A stretch of 64,000 nt of DNA, taken from assembly GCF_042675645.1 (NCBI RefSeq), contig NZ_JBHTJH010000005.1, positions 124,001-188,000 on the forward strand, given 5' to 3'. This DNA is from Sungkyunkwania multivorans. Lineage in GTDB: Bacteria > Bacteroidota > Bacteroidia > Flavobacteriales > Flavobacteriaceae. A program made the translations under genes and the position numbers. Below, in pieces: positions 50,989 to 59,986 of the stretch (its first letter is position 1; the number at the start of each line of letters is the position of its first letter). Under the pieces are notes generated by a model. The model searched no databases, was not told where the DNA came from, and saw only the letters and a program-made list of their open reading frames with translations.

Positions 50989-52203
50989 TTGGAAAAGACT
51001 CTAAATCGTTCTCATAACAATGAGACATTCATATATGGATTTTCGCGACTTTTTGAGAGAGCATCGTATTATGGTTTGCGTTCGCTCATAGTTGTTTACA
51101 TGGTTGGTGAAACATTAAAAATGTCAATAACGGAGGCGCTCTTGATATATGGATGGTTTACAGCGGCTATCGTTTTTTCACAGATTTTAGGGGCACTTTT
51201 AGGCGATCTTCTGATTGGCGGTAGGTGGGCGATGATAATCGGCGGAACGATTCAAGCGGCAGGAGCCTTTGCGCTTTGTGTTCCGTCATCAATAGCACTA
51301 TATATGGGATTAGGCCTAATAGCTCTTGGTAATGGATTATATTCTCCCAATCTAATTGCATCATTTGGAAAATCATATTTAGATAAGACGAAATTACTCG
51401 ATGCAGGGTTTATGATTTTATACCTGATGGTAAGTATTGGAACTTTTTTAGGAATGATGCTCTTAGGGTATATTGGTGAAAGATTCATGATGCTAGGATT
51501 TATAGTAGCAGGTATTCTAATGCTGATTTCGGTCTTTTTGATATACTTTTTTAAATCGCAATCAGATAAGCCAGTTAAAATAAAAGCGCCCATCAATTTA
51601 CGGGTGCTGAACATTCTATTTACGCCTATCTTGGTCGCTATATTTTGGGCCGCCTATGAAATGGCCAATATACGGTCTTTTGACATACTCATGCAATTTG
51701 GCGAAACAGAAGTATTTGGTATTTCTCGAAGTGTTTGGAGCGCTCTCGGCTCAAGTGTGACAATCCTCTTTGCCCTTATCTTTGCAATTATATGGTCATA
51801 TTTTTATAGTCGACAATTAGTAAAAATGATTCTTGGCTTTCTTCTGGGTGCTCTATCTTTTGGAATACTCTTTATGATTCCTGCTATTCCTTCTAGTGAG
51901 CATGTGCCCATTTATTTTGGTTCCATTGTAGTATTCAGTATAGCAGAAATTCATACAGCTCCTTTACTTTACTCAGTTCTTACAAAATATGCCAATCCTA
52001 AGTATCTGGCCATCCTCGTTGCCTTGGCGGTAATTCCAATGAGGTCGTTCAGTTATCTAAGTAGCCGCATAAGTGAAAACTATCATAATGAAACAAATAC
52101 TGCCTTGGGTATTGGAACGACAGTACTCTTAGTTGTTGCAGGAGCATTAATAATTTACTTATTACTTAGTCGATATCTTTTTAAAGATAAATCGAATGTG
52201 TAA
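50989..52203 (+). CDS. POT/PTR-like MFS transporter, compact
   Basis: Inner-membrane transporter of 404 aa with about 12 hydrophobic segments. The N-terminus (FSRLFERASYYGLRSLIVVYMVGE) matches the first helix of proton-dependent oligopeptide transporters (E-R-x-S/A-Y-Y-G-x-R pattern), supporting POT family membership. It is shorter than usual bacterial POT proteins (about 450-550 aa), mainly in the loops and extra helices. TTG 50989 is the only start before this motif: a stop lies at 50971-50973. The AT-rich composition and lack of a shared strand partner suggest a stand-alone unit. Substrate unknown. Confidence 0.78.
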   Translation: MEKTLNRSHNNETFIYGFSRLFERASYYGLRSLIVVYMVGETLKMSITEALLIYGWFTAAIVFSQILGALLGDLLIGGRWAMIIGGTIQAAGAFALCVPSSIALYMGLGLIALGNGLYSPNLIASFGKSYLDKTKLLDAGFMILYLMVSIGTFLGMMLLGYIGERFMMLGFIVAGILMLISVFLIYFFKSQSDKPVKIKAPINLRVLNILFTPILVAIFWAAYEMANIRSFDILMQFGETEVFGISRSVWSALGSSVTILFALIFAIIWSYFYSRQLVKMILGFLLGALSFGILFMIPAIPSSEHVPIYFGSIVVFSIAEIHTAPLLYSVLTKYANPKYLAILVALAVIPMRSFSYLSSRISENYHNETNTALGIGTTVLLVVAGALIIYLLLSRYLFKDKSNV

Positions 52204-52289
52204 ACATCCGAACTTTCAAACAACTAGAACGTATTGACAAGATTTCATCAGTTGAAATCTGAGTCGTAACATCGTCATATTAGAATAAT

Positions 52290-53408
52290 TTAAATGATCG
52301 TCGATTGCCCCATATCTATATTATCTTTATTGATGAACAACTCCCCATCGAAGGTAAGGATATAATCAGCAATGAATTCACCCACTTTACGGGTGCCATA
52401 AGTACTATCCTTGTCAAGGTCCTGAGTGACCATTCCAATTTCCAAGGCGCGCTCTACCGCTTGATCGATCAAGTCGGCCTCATCGTGAAGTCCGAAGTGT
52501 TCTAAGAGCATCGCAGCCGATAGGATAGAGGCGATCGGATTGGCGATGTCCTTACCCTTTGCTTGCGGATAGGATCCATGGATCGGCTCAAACAAAGCAC
52601 TCTTATCTCCCACGGAGGCAGAGGCCAAAAGTCCAATAGAACCTCCAATGACACTACCTTCGTCCGAGATGATGTCGCCAAACATGTTCTCCGTGAGGAT
52701 CACATCAAATTGGCTCGGATTCAAAATGATCTGCATGGCCGCATTGTCTACAAATAAGAAATCCAACGAAACATCCTTATAACTTTTACCGATTGCCGTA
52801 ACAACTTTTCGCCATAGTCGAGAGGTCTCAAGAACATTGGCCTTGTCCACCAATGTTAATTTCTTTTTTCTGTTTCTAGCGGCTTTAAATGCCAAATGGG
52901 CAATACGCTCGATCTCCTTCTCGGAATAGGAGCAAAGATCGGAAGCTTCTTTCCCATCTTTGGACAATTGCTTTTCTCCGAAGTAGATGCCCCCCGTTAA
53001 TTCGCGATAGATCGTGAAGTCGGTACCTTCAATAATTTCTCTTTTCAAGGGAGATTTATCGATCAAGGTCTCATACGCTTTAATAGGACGAATATTGGTA
53101 AAAAGCCCCAAGCCCTTCCTTAGCCTCAATAGCCCCTGTTCTGGGCGTACTTTGGCCGAAGGGTCGTTGTCATATTTAGGGTCACCGATGGCCCCAAACA
53201 ATACCGCATCACTGGCTTCGCAAAGGTCTAGTGTTTCTTCTGGAAGCGGGTTTCCAGTCTCATCGATAGCGACCGCTCCGACCGGAGCACTCTCAAATTC
53301 AAATTCGTGGTCGTAGACTTCGGCTATGGCTTCAAGTGTCTTTATAGCTTGTGCCGTTACCTCAGGCCCAATGCCATCTCCCGCTAAAACTGCAATTTTT
53401 AATTTCAT
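52290..53408 (-). CDS. leuB: 3-isopropylmalate dehydrogenase
   Basis: NAD-dependent oxidative decarboxylase, third step of leucine synthesis. 372 aa. Seen: IAVLAGDGIGPEVTAQAIK N-terminus, GAIGDPKYDN, RPEQGLLRLRKGLGLFTNIRPIK, the Mg/NAD signature DVILTENMFGDIISDEGSVIGGSIGLLASASVG and EPIHGSYPQAKGKDIANPIASI. Last gene of the leuA-leuC-leuD-leuB unit. It is separated from leuD by 112 bp that include a weak hairpin (CCCTAT/ATAGGG region, about 53484-53507), so its expression may be partly uncoupled. Confidence 0.96.
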   Translation of the reverse strand: MKLKIAVLAGDGIGPEVTAQAIKTLEAIAEVYDHEFEFESAPVGAVAIDETGNPLPEETLDLCEASDAVLFGAIGDPKYDNDPSAKVRPEQGLLRLRKGLGLFTNIRPIKAYETLIDKSPLKREIIEGTDFTIYRELTGGIYFGEKQLSKDGKEASDLCSYSEKEIERIAHLAFKAARNRKKKLTLVDKANVLETSRLWRKVVTAIGKSYKDVSLDFLFVDNAAMQIILNPSQFDVILTENMFGDIISDEGSVIGGSIGLLASASVGDKSALFEPIHGSYPQAKGKDIANPIASILSAAMLLEHFGLHDEADLIDQAVERALEIGMVTQDLDKDSTYGTRKVGEFIADYILTFDGELFINKDNIDMGQSTII

Positions 53409-53520
53409 TGATGAATGATGTAATTAGTGTTCTTTATATCAGCGTATCTTCGTTTCAATTTCTGTCCCAGGCGAAACAATTAAACCCCTTATCGTAAAAT
53501 AGGGATTTGAATGAGCAACA

Positions 53521-54105
53521 TCATCTTGAAGCCTCATAAGCCTCTATGAGATGTTTATTGTTTACCAAAAAGTCGATATCATCATAGCCATTTTGCATAC
53601 AGGTCTTCTTGTAGGCATTGATATCAAAGCGCTCCTGTTTTCCAGATGCTAGGATAGTGATGGTCTGGGCCTCGAGATCGATCTCGATCTCTGCAGTTGC
53701 GTCTTTGGATATTTCTTTAAAGATATCTTTTAAAAAAGCTTCAGAGATCTGTACTGGTAGCAATCCATTGTTCAACGCGTTTCCTTTAAAGATATCAGCG
53801 AAATAGCTCGAGACTACGGCCTTAAAGCCATAGTCTTTTAACGCCCATGCCGCATGCTCTCTACTACTTCCACACCCAAAATTATCTTCAGCCACAAGGA
53901 TGGACCCTTTGTATGTGGGGTCATTGAGGACAAAATCTTTCTTTAACTGACCTTCGCGGTCATATCGCCAATCTCTGAATAAATTATCTCCAAAACCCTT
54001 TCGGTCGGTAGCTTTGAGGAAACGAGCTGGAATAATTTGATCAGTATCTATATTTTTGATCTGCAGTGGAACGGCAGATGAAACCAATTTTATGAATTTT
54101 TCCAT
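53521..54105 (-). CDS. leuD: 3-isopropylmalate dehydratase small subunit
   Basis: Small subunit of isopropylmalate isomerase; pairs with LeuC to convert 2- to 3-isopropylmalate. 194 aa, within the LeuD range. Seen: PLQIKNIDTDQIIPARFLK, GSILVAEDNFGCGSSREHAAWALKDYGFKAVV (swivelling-domain substrate loop) and IFKGNALNNGLLPVQI. The start lies 39 bp after the leuC stop. Confidence 0.96.
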   Translation of the reverse strand: MEKFIKLVSSAVPLQIKNIDTDQIIPARFLKATDRKGFGDNLFRDWRYDREGQLKKDFVLNDPTYKGSILVAEDNFGCGSSREHAAWALKDYGFKAVVSSYFADIFKGNALNNGLLPVQISEAFLKDIFKEISKDATAEIEIDLEAQTITILASGKQERFDINAYKKTCMQNGYDDIDFLVNNKHLIEAYEASR

Positions 54106-54144
54106 GGGATGTCTTTTTTTGTGGTCGCTAAGAATGCCTTGTAT

Positions 54145-55536
54145 TTAATGAACAAGCTCACTTTTCTTCGTGAAATCGACAATCTTTCCTTCGACGGCCG
54201 TCGCAGCGGCCATCAATGGACTGGCCAAGATAGTACGGGCGCCTTGTCCTTGTCTCCCTTCGAAATTTCTGTTGGAGGTGGAGACGCAGTATTCACCCGG
54301 AGGTATTTTATCGTCGTTCATGGCCAAACAAGCAGAACAGCCTGGTTGACGTAATTCAAATCCTGCTTCTTCAAATACTGATGCGAGACCTTCTTGGATA
54401 ATTTGCTGCGCTACTTGTTGTGAGCCAGGAACGATTAATGCATTGACATTGGGTGCTTTTTGCTTCCCTTTGATATAATTTGCTGCAACTCTAAAATCTT
54501 CGATCCTAGAATTGGTACAGCTTCCTATAAATACATAGTTGATCTGCTTCCCGAGCAATGATTCCCCTTTTTCAAATCCCATGTATTCGAGCGATTTTTC
54601 AAAGGACGCATTGTCGAGTTCAGGTATGTGCTCAGACACCTTGATTCCCATGCCAGGATTGGTTCCATATGTAAGCATAGGCTCAATGTCTGAAGCATCA
54701 AAATGGTATTCTTTATCAAAGGATGCGTCTGCATCCGTGGGCAATGTTTTCCAATAGGCTACTTTTTCTTCATAGTCTCTTCCGCTCGGGGCAAATTCTT
54801 TTCCTTTTATATAACTGAAGGTGGTCTCGTCCGGAGCGATCATACCGCCACGAGCGCCCATCTCAATACTCATATTACAAACTGTCATACGACCTTCCAT
54901 AGTCATGTTCTCAAACACATCACCAGCATATTCAACGAAATAGCCGGTACCAGAGTTGGTGCCGAGTTTGGCGATGATATACAAGATCACGTCTTTGGGT
55001 AGTACTCCTTCTTTCAAAGTACCATCTACCGTAATGCGCATGCTCTTGGGTTTTGTTAAAAGCAAACATTGGCTTGCGAAGACCTGAGCCACTTGACTTG
55101 TCCCAATTCCGAAGGCAATGGTTCCAAATGCACCATGAGTAGAGGTGTGACTATCTCCACAGACCATCGTCATTCCAGGTTGCGTAATTCCCAATTCTGG
55201 TGCGATCACATGCACAATACCTTGATACTGATGACCAAGTCCGTAGAGTGTAATTCCATGCTTCGTACAATTCTTTGTCAATTGGGCAACTTGCTTGCGA
55301 GAGAGCACATCCTGAATGGGTAGATGTTGATCCTTTGTAGGCACATTATGATCTGCTGTGGCAACGATCTGCTCCTTTCTAAAAATTGGGATATTGCGTT
55401 GTTCTAGTTCTGCAAATGCTTGCGGACTTGTAACTTCGTGGATCAAATGTTTGTCGATATACAAGATCTGTGGGCCATCTTTAATGGTGTCTACGACATG
55501 ACTGTCCCACACTTTGTCAAATAAGGTCTTTCCCAT
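54145..55536 (-). CDS. leuC: 3-isopropylmalate dehydratase large subunit
   Basis: Aconitase-family [4Fe-4S] subunit of isopropylmalate isomerase. 463 aa. Seen: MGKTLFDKVWDSHVV start, VCGDSHTSTHGAFGTIAFGIGTSQV, the cluster ligands in FIGSCTNSRIEDFR and PGCSACLAMNDDK, and GRQGQGARTILASP near the end. The start codon overlaps the stop of leuA by one base (TAATG), indicating translational coupling. Confidence 0.97.
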   Translation of the reverse strand: MGKTLFDKVWDSHVVDTIKDGPQILYIDKHLIHEVTSPQAFAELEQRNIPIFRKEQIVATADHNVPTKDQHLPIQDVLSRKQVAQLTKNCTKHGITLYGLGHQYQGIVHVIAPELGITQPGMTMVCGDSHTSTHGAFGTIAFGIGTSQVAQVFASQCLLLTKPKSMRITVDGTLKEGVLPKDVILYIIAKLGTNSGTGYFVEYAGDVFENMTMEGRMTVCNMSIEMGARGGMIAPDETTFSYIKGKEFAPSGRDYEEKVAYWKTLPTDADASFDKEYHFDASDIEPMLTYGTNPGMGIKVSEHIPELDNASFEKSLEYMGFEKGESLLGKQINYVFIGSCTNSRIEDFRVAANYIKGKQKAPNVNALIVPGSQQVAQQIIQEGLASVFEEAGFELRQPGCSACLAMNDDKIPPGEYCVSTSNRNFEGRQGQGARTILASPLMAAATAVEGKIVDFTKKSELVH

Positions 55537-56708
55537 TATGCAACGATCTCTTTATATACACTACATCTTTTTAAGATGGTATGTATGTCATCATCCTTAA
55601 CTTCTTTTCTGGTGTCGGCAAATTTTAGAAACTCTTGGTACACCTCATCCAATTGAAGCTTGGTGAGTTCGTATCCAACATTCTTAGCTCGGTAGGCCAA
55701 TGCAGCTCTTCCGCTTCTCGCGGTAAGAACGATTGCAGATTCCGTGACCCCAACTTCTTTTGGGTCGATGATCTCATAAGTCTCACGATTCTTGATCACC
55801 CCATCTTGATGAATGCCCGAGCTATGGGCAAAGGCATTCGCTCCAACGATCGCCTTGTTTGGCTGTACTGGCATACTCATACTATCGGAAACCAGCAGAC
55901 TTGTGCTGTAAAGCAACGTAGTGTCTATATTCGTATCGAGTTTTAAGTCTGGATGTTGGCGCAGGATCATCACTACTTCCTCTAAAGAAGTGTTTCCGGC
56001 TCTTTCACCAAGACCATTGATCGTGCACTCTATTTGGCGGGCACCGTTGATGACCCCGGCTATAGAATTCGCTGTTGCTAGACCAAGATCATTGTGGCAA
56101 TGACACGAGAGAATGGCCTTGTCTATTCCACGCACATTTTCCTTTAAAAATTTCATCTTCGCACCGTATTGTTCTGGTAAGCAATAACCTGTGGTGTCCG
56201 GAATATTCAGGACCGTGGCCCCAGCTTTGATCACCGCTTCACAGACCCTTGCCAAGAACTCATTATCTGTACGTCCGGCATCTTCTGCATAGAATTCAAC
56301 ATCCTCTACAAAGGATTTTGCATACTTTACGGCGGCCACCGCTCTTTCAATGATCTGTTCTCTTGTACTATTGAATTTATATTTTATATGGGAATCAGAA
56401 GTGCCAATACCAGTATGAATCCTAGGTTTTTTGGCATATTTCAGCGCCTCAGCAGCTACTTCGATATCTTTTTTGACCGATCGGGTAAGACCACAAACCG
56501 TCGCATTCTCGACGATCTTCGCAATTTCCTGTACCGATTTGAAATCGCCAGGACTTGAAATGGGAAATCCGGCCTCGATGACGTCCACACCCAGTAGGTC
56601 TAGCCGTGCTGCGATCACCAACTTCTGTTCGGTGTTCAATTTGCAACCCGGCACCTGTTCTCCATCCCTTAATGTGGTATCGAAAATCTGTACTTTTTCG
56701 TTATTCAT
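55536..56708 (-). CDS. leuA: 2-isopropylmalate synthase, short form without regulatory domain
   Basis: Condenses acetyl-CoA with 2-oxoisovalerate, first step of leucine synthesis. 390 aa. Seen: IFDTTLRDGEQVPGC (metal Asp and Arg), YAEDAGRTDNEFLARV, LSCHCHNDLGLATANS (HxH metal site) and CTINGLGERAGNTSLEE. The TIM barrel and linker are complete, but the C-terminal leucine-binding allosteric domain of E. coli-type LeuA (about 520 aa) is absent. It heads the leu operon; no leader peptide or T-box structure was recognised in the 155 bp upstream, shared with a divergent gene. Confidence 0.94.
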   Translation of the reverse strand: MNNEKVQIFDTTLRDGEQVPGCKLNTEQKLVIAARLDLLGVDVIEAGFPISSPGDFKSVQEIAKIVENATVCGLTRSVKKDIEVAAEALKYAKKPRIHTGIGTSDSHIKYKFNSTREQIIERAVAAVKYAKSFVEDVEFYAEDAGRTDNEFLARVCEAVIKAGATVLNIPDTTGYCLPEQYGAKMKFLKENVRGIDKAILSCHCHNDLGLATANSIAGVINGARQIECTINGLGERAGNTSLEEVVMILRQHPDLKLDTNIDTTLLYSTSLLVSDSMSMPVQPNKAIVGANAFAHSSGIHQDGVIKNRETYEIIDPKEVGVTESAIVLTARSGRAALAYRAKNVGYELTKLQLDEVYQEFLKFADTRKEVKDDDIHTILKRCSVYKEIVA

Positions 56709-56863
56709 AAATTCTTTATTGATGTAATTTTCTTTTTCTATTACGAATTTATATTTTGGATAGATGAAAGGTTCAGAAAAGTCCGACTCCTTTACAATGT
56801 TTAAAAGTCAATTTTTCAACTTAATTCACTGATAACCAATTATTTAAATTTCAAATAACTACA

Positions 56864-58408
56864 ATGACTAACGGCCAGAACGATCCTCTATTTATCTTGG
56901 TGAAATCCCTATCCAAATCTGAGAAGAGACAGTTTAAACTATATGTGGGGCGTTTGGGCGGTAATACCGATGCAAAATTTTTATCGCTTTTCAATTTATT
57001 TGACAAGATGACCGAATATGATGAGGAAGTCATTCTGAAGAGCGGTATCGTTAAAAAACAGCAACTTTCAAATCTCAAAGCACATTTGTATAAGCAGTTG
57101 TTGGTTAGCCTGCGTTTAAATCCTACACATCACAATATTCGTTTTCAAATAAGAGAACAACTAGATTTTGCAACGATCCTCTATCACAAAGGACTTTATA
57201 AGCAAAGTTTAAAGCTGTTGGACAAGGCAAAGAATATGGCCATTGAAAATCAGGAGAAAAATATGGCCTATGAGATCGTCGAGCTCGAAAAGATCATAGA
57301 GACACAATATATTACCAGAAGTATATCTACACGAGCCGAAGAATTGTCGACTCAGGCAAAGGAGTTGAGCAGACAAAATGTGTTGGCCAGTAAATTATCG
57401 AACCTATCGCTACAATTATACGGCATCATGCTGAAATCTGGTTATGTGAAAGACGATGAGGAGTATCGCAGAATCACACAATACTTTTACGCAGGGTTGC
57501 CAGAATATAACTATGAAGAATTAAATTTCAGAGAAAAGCTTTGGTCAAATAAAGCTCATCTGTGGTATAGTTTTTTGGTGCACGATTTCTTATCGTGCTT
57601 TAAATATGCTAGTCGTTGGGTGCAGCTGTTTCACGAGAACGAAGCGATGATCGCTTTAAATCCAGTGTTCTATCTAAAAGGGAACCATTACCTACTGGAA
57701 TCCTTATACTTTTTAAAGCACCGGACCAAATTCAAAGAAACGCTAGAACAATTGGACGAGATCCTTCATTGGGGTAAGTTTCCAAAGAATGACAATGTGG
57801 TTTCTTTAGCTTTTTTATATCTCTACAACAATAGGTTGAATCTTCATTTTTTGGAAGGTAGTTTTCAAGAAGGGGAATATCTTATAGAAGAGATCAATAA
57901 AGGTCTCAAAGAACATAAGAATAGAATAGATGCGCATCATTTTATGGTGTTCTATTATAAGATCGCCTGTTTGTATTTTGGGATGGGGGATAATCGAAAA
58001 TGTATAGAATACTTAACGAAGATCATCGATAACAAGAGTTTAAAGATGCGTGAGGACCTTATGTGCTTTGCCCGAGTATTGAGTTTGGTAGCCCATTACG
58101 AGGCGGGAATGGACTATCATCTGGACGTGCAGTTGAAGAGCACGTACAAATTTTTGATAAAGATGAATGACCTTCATGAGGTGCAAAAGGAGATGATCAA
58201 GTTTTTGAGGAGGCTGGGGGACATTTACCCACATGAACTGAAGAAGGAATTCAAGAAGCTACTCAAAGTATTGAAAAGATTTGAGGATGACCCTTACGAA
58301 AAACGGGCATTCCTATATTTGGACATCATCTCGTGGTTAGAGAGCAAAGTAGAGAATCGACCTGTTGGAGACATCATAAGAGAGAAGGCAAAGCAATTAA
58401 TGCGATGA
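56864..58408 (+). CDS. Unnamed helical-repeat (TPR-like) protein, 514 aa
   Basis: Cytoplasmic, basic, almost entirely alpha-helical protein not matched to a named family by me. It opens DPLFILVKSLSKSEKRQFKLYVGR, a pattern I associate with conserved Bacteroidota hypothetical proteins. The middle and C-terminal parts show helical hairpin periodicity with TPR-like residues (LYHKGLYKQSLKLLDKAK near residues 105-122, YKIACLYFGMGDNRKCIEYL near 365-385). No enzyme motif, signal peptide or membrane segment was seen. It is divergent from leuA and 29 bp before a DMT transporter on the same strand. Confidence 0.75.
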   Translation: MTNGQNDPLFILVKSLSKSEKRQFKLYVGRLGGNTDAKFLSLFNLFDKMTEYDEEVILKSGIVKKQQLSNLKAHLYKQLLVSLRLNPTHHNIRFQIREQLDFATILYHKGLYKQSLKLLDKAKNMAIENQEKNMAYEIVELEKIIETQYITRSISTRAEELSTQAKELSRQNVLASKLSNLSLQLYGIMLKSGYVKDDEEYRRITQYFYAGLPEYNYEELNFREKLWSNKAHLWYSFLVHDFLSCFKYASRWVQLFHENEAMIALNPVFYLKGNHYLLESLYFLKHRTKFKETLEQLDEILHWGKFPKNDNVVSLAFLYLYNNRLNLHFLEGSFQEGEYLIEEINKGLKEHKNRIDAHHFMVFYYKIACLYFGMGDNRKCIEYLTKIIDNKSLKMREDLMCFARVLSLVAHYEAGMDYHLDVQLKSTYKFLIKMNDLHEVQKEMIKFLRRLGDIYPHELKKEFKKLLKVLKRFEDDPYEKRAFLYLDIISWLESKVENRPVGDIIREKAKQLMR

Positions 58409-58437
58409 TGCTGCCAAATATATAATCGACCTTTCAT

Positions 58438-59310
58438 TTGACGACAAAGAAGCAATACCTGATCAGGGTTTTAGAATTGAACCTTGCCACACTGTTAATT
58501 TCCACCTCTGGTCCGTTGGGGAAATACATCGCCCTACCTCCGATGCTCACGATCCTTTGCCGAGCCTTACTGGCCGTTTTTTTTCTTTATCTATTTTGCA
58601 AGTTCAAGAGATACAAACTCAAACTGAATTCCCCAAGCGATACCATCAAGATCTTATTCAATGGTTTTTTGATGGGTGGGCATTGGGTGCTCTATTTTTA
58701 TGCTTTGCAGCTCTCCAACGTGGCCATAGGGATGTTGTCTATTTTCACATATCCGGTGATCACGGCATTTTTAGAGCCTATTATCCTTAAAACTAAATTC
58801 CAGAGCATCCATATTTTACTAGCAATTTTGGTGCTTCTGGGAATCTATTTCTTGGTTCCCGATTTTAGCTTTGAGAATCGATATACGATCGCTGTACTTT
58901 GTGGCATCGCTTCGGCGTTTTGCTATGCGCTGCGTAACCTCTTTATGAAGCCACACGTAAAAATATATAACGGCTCGGTCCTTATGTTGTATCAACTCAT
59001 AGCCATTGCGCTGATGACCTTGCCCGCTTTGTTTCTTTATCCAGAAGAGGATGTCGTTTCGTATGGAATCTCGCTCATCATGTTGGCATTGATCACCACC
59101 ACTATGGGGCATACCTTATTCCTCATGAGTTTTAGGCACTTTTCTATCACTACCGCGAGCATCATCAGCAGCATACAGCCCGTTTACGGTATTATATTGG
59201 GAATGCTGTTCCTAAGCGAGTTTCCTGCCATAACCACCTTGTTGGGAGGTGCGATGATCATCGTCGCTGTTATTGTCGAAAGCCTCAGAACATTGCGGCA
59301 AAGCCGTTAA
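58438..59310 (+). CDS. EamA/DMT-superfamily transporter
   Basis: A 290-aa inner-membrane protein with about 10 hydrophobic segments in two EamA repeats. Seen: STSGPLGKYIALPPMLTILCRALLA (first repeat), NGFLMGGHWVLYFYALQLSNVAIGMLSIFTYPVITAFLEPIIL (typical DMT middle) and SIISSIQPVYGIILGMLFLSEFP near the end. Such proteins usually export amino acids, nucleobases or other metabolites; the substrate is unknown. TTG start at 58438: the next upstream codons reach a stop at 58423 without an ATG. Probably co-transcribed with the helical-repeat gene. Confidence 0.88.
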   Translation: MTTKKQYLIRVLELNLATLLISTSGPLGKYIALPPMLTILCRALLAVFFLYLFCKFKRYKLKLNSPSDTIKILFNGFLMGGHWVLYFYALQLSNVAIGMLSIFTYPVITAFLEPIILKTKFQSIHILLAILVLLGIYFLVPDFSFENRYTIAVLCGIASAFCYALRNLFMKPHVKIYNGSVLMLYQLIAIALMTLPALFLYPEEDVVSYGISLIMLALITTTMGHTLFLMSFRHFSITTASIISSIQPVYGIILGMLFLSEFPAITTLLGGAMIIVAVIVESLRTLRQSR

Positions 59311-59319
59311 TGGCCTTTC

Positions 59320-59985
59320 TCACTTTTTAAGTAACTTTTTCAGGCTGAGCTTGCGATTTCCTTTTTTGAGTTTGGAAATGATCTTAAGAAATGCGATTGC
59401 AGTGAGATAAGCATCCCCAGCCGCTGTGTGCCGATCCTTGAGAGGTACGAGAAGGGCATCACAGATCTCATCCAAGCTGTAGTTTTTATCACGGTCGATT
59501 AGGTTGGTGGCGATCCGGGTCCTTTTATAAAGGTCGTTCGTATCCATCACCAAATTTTTCAATGAAGGCAAATGATGTCGTTTCAGGGCTCTATTGATCA
59601 TGGTAATGTCAAAATAGGCATGATGTGCGACGATAATGGCACCTTTTACATAATCCAAGAACATTTTCAACGCATCTAATTCCTCTACTTTGTTTAATTT
59701 TTCTTCTTTTAGGATGCCGTGGATCTCAACGGTCTTAGGATTAAAATGATCTTGTAAAATATAGACTTCAAAAACATCTGCAACAGCGATAGTTTGTTTT
59801 CTTACCGAGACAGCCCCAATGCTTAAGATACGATCTTTGGTAAAGTCAAAGCCAGTGGTTTCTGTGTCTAAAACCACAAAGCGTGTCTCATCGATGGATG
59901 CATGTTTTTTATCTGCGAAATGCGACTCATAGGCAAGCCAAAAATCTGGCAGTTCCGATCGTTTTCTTTTTCTAAGTGTAAACAT
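59320..59985 (-). CDS. 3'-5' exonuclease, DnaQ family (DEDDh)
   Basis: A 221-aa exonuclease of the DNA polymerase III epsilon-like class. Seen: ExoI VLDTETTGFD (residues 33-42), ExoII in AHHAYFDITMINRAL and ExoIII HTAAGDAYL, giving the DEDDh set. It is a free-standing enzyme, not a DnaE-linked epsilon subunit. It begins 1 bp after the stop of the cNMP/CBS/DUF294 gene. This pairing (DnaQ-like exonuclease with DUF294 nucleotidyltransferase-like protein) recurs in many bacteria. Confidence 0.9.
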   Translation of the reverse strand: MFTLRKRKRSELPDFWLAYESHFADKKHASIDETRFVVLDTETTGFDFTKDRILSIGAVSVRKQTIAVADVFEVYILQDHFNPKTVEIHGILKEEKLNKVEELDALKMFLDYVKGAIIVAHHAYFDITMINRALKRHHLPSLKNLVMDTNDLYKRTRIATNLIDRDKNYSLDEICDALLVPLKDRHTAAGDAYLTAIAFLKIISKLKKGNRKLSLKKLLKK

Positions 59986-59986
59986 A

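Noticed and set aside
50816..51028. 70-codon minus-strand open frame in the gap before the POT-like transporter
   Set aside because: It overlaps the transporter start, has no recognisable domain or promoter, and is probably random open sequence.
52240..52260. 8-bp hairpin AGATTTCA/TGAAATCT after the POT-like transporter
   Set aside because: No T tract follows on either strand, so it is not a convincing terminator; no other role is supported.
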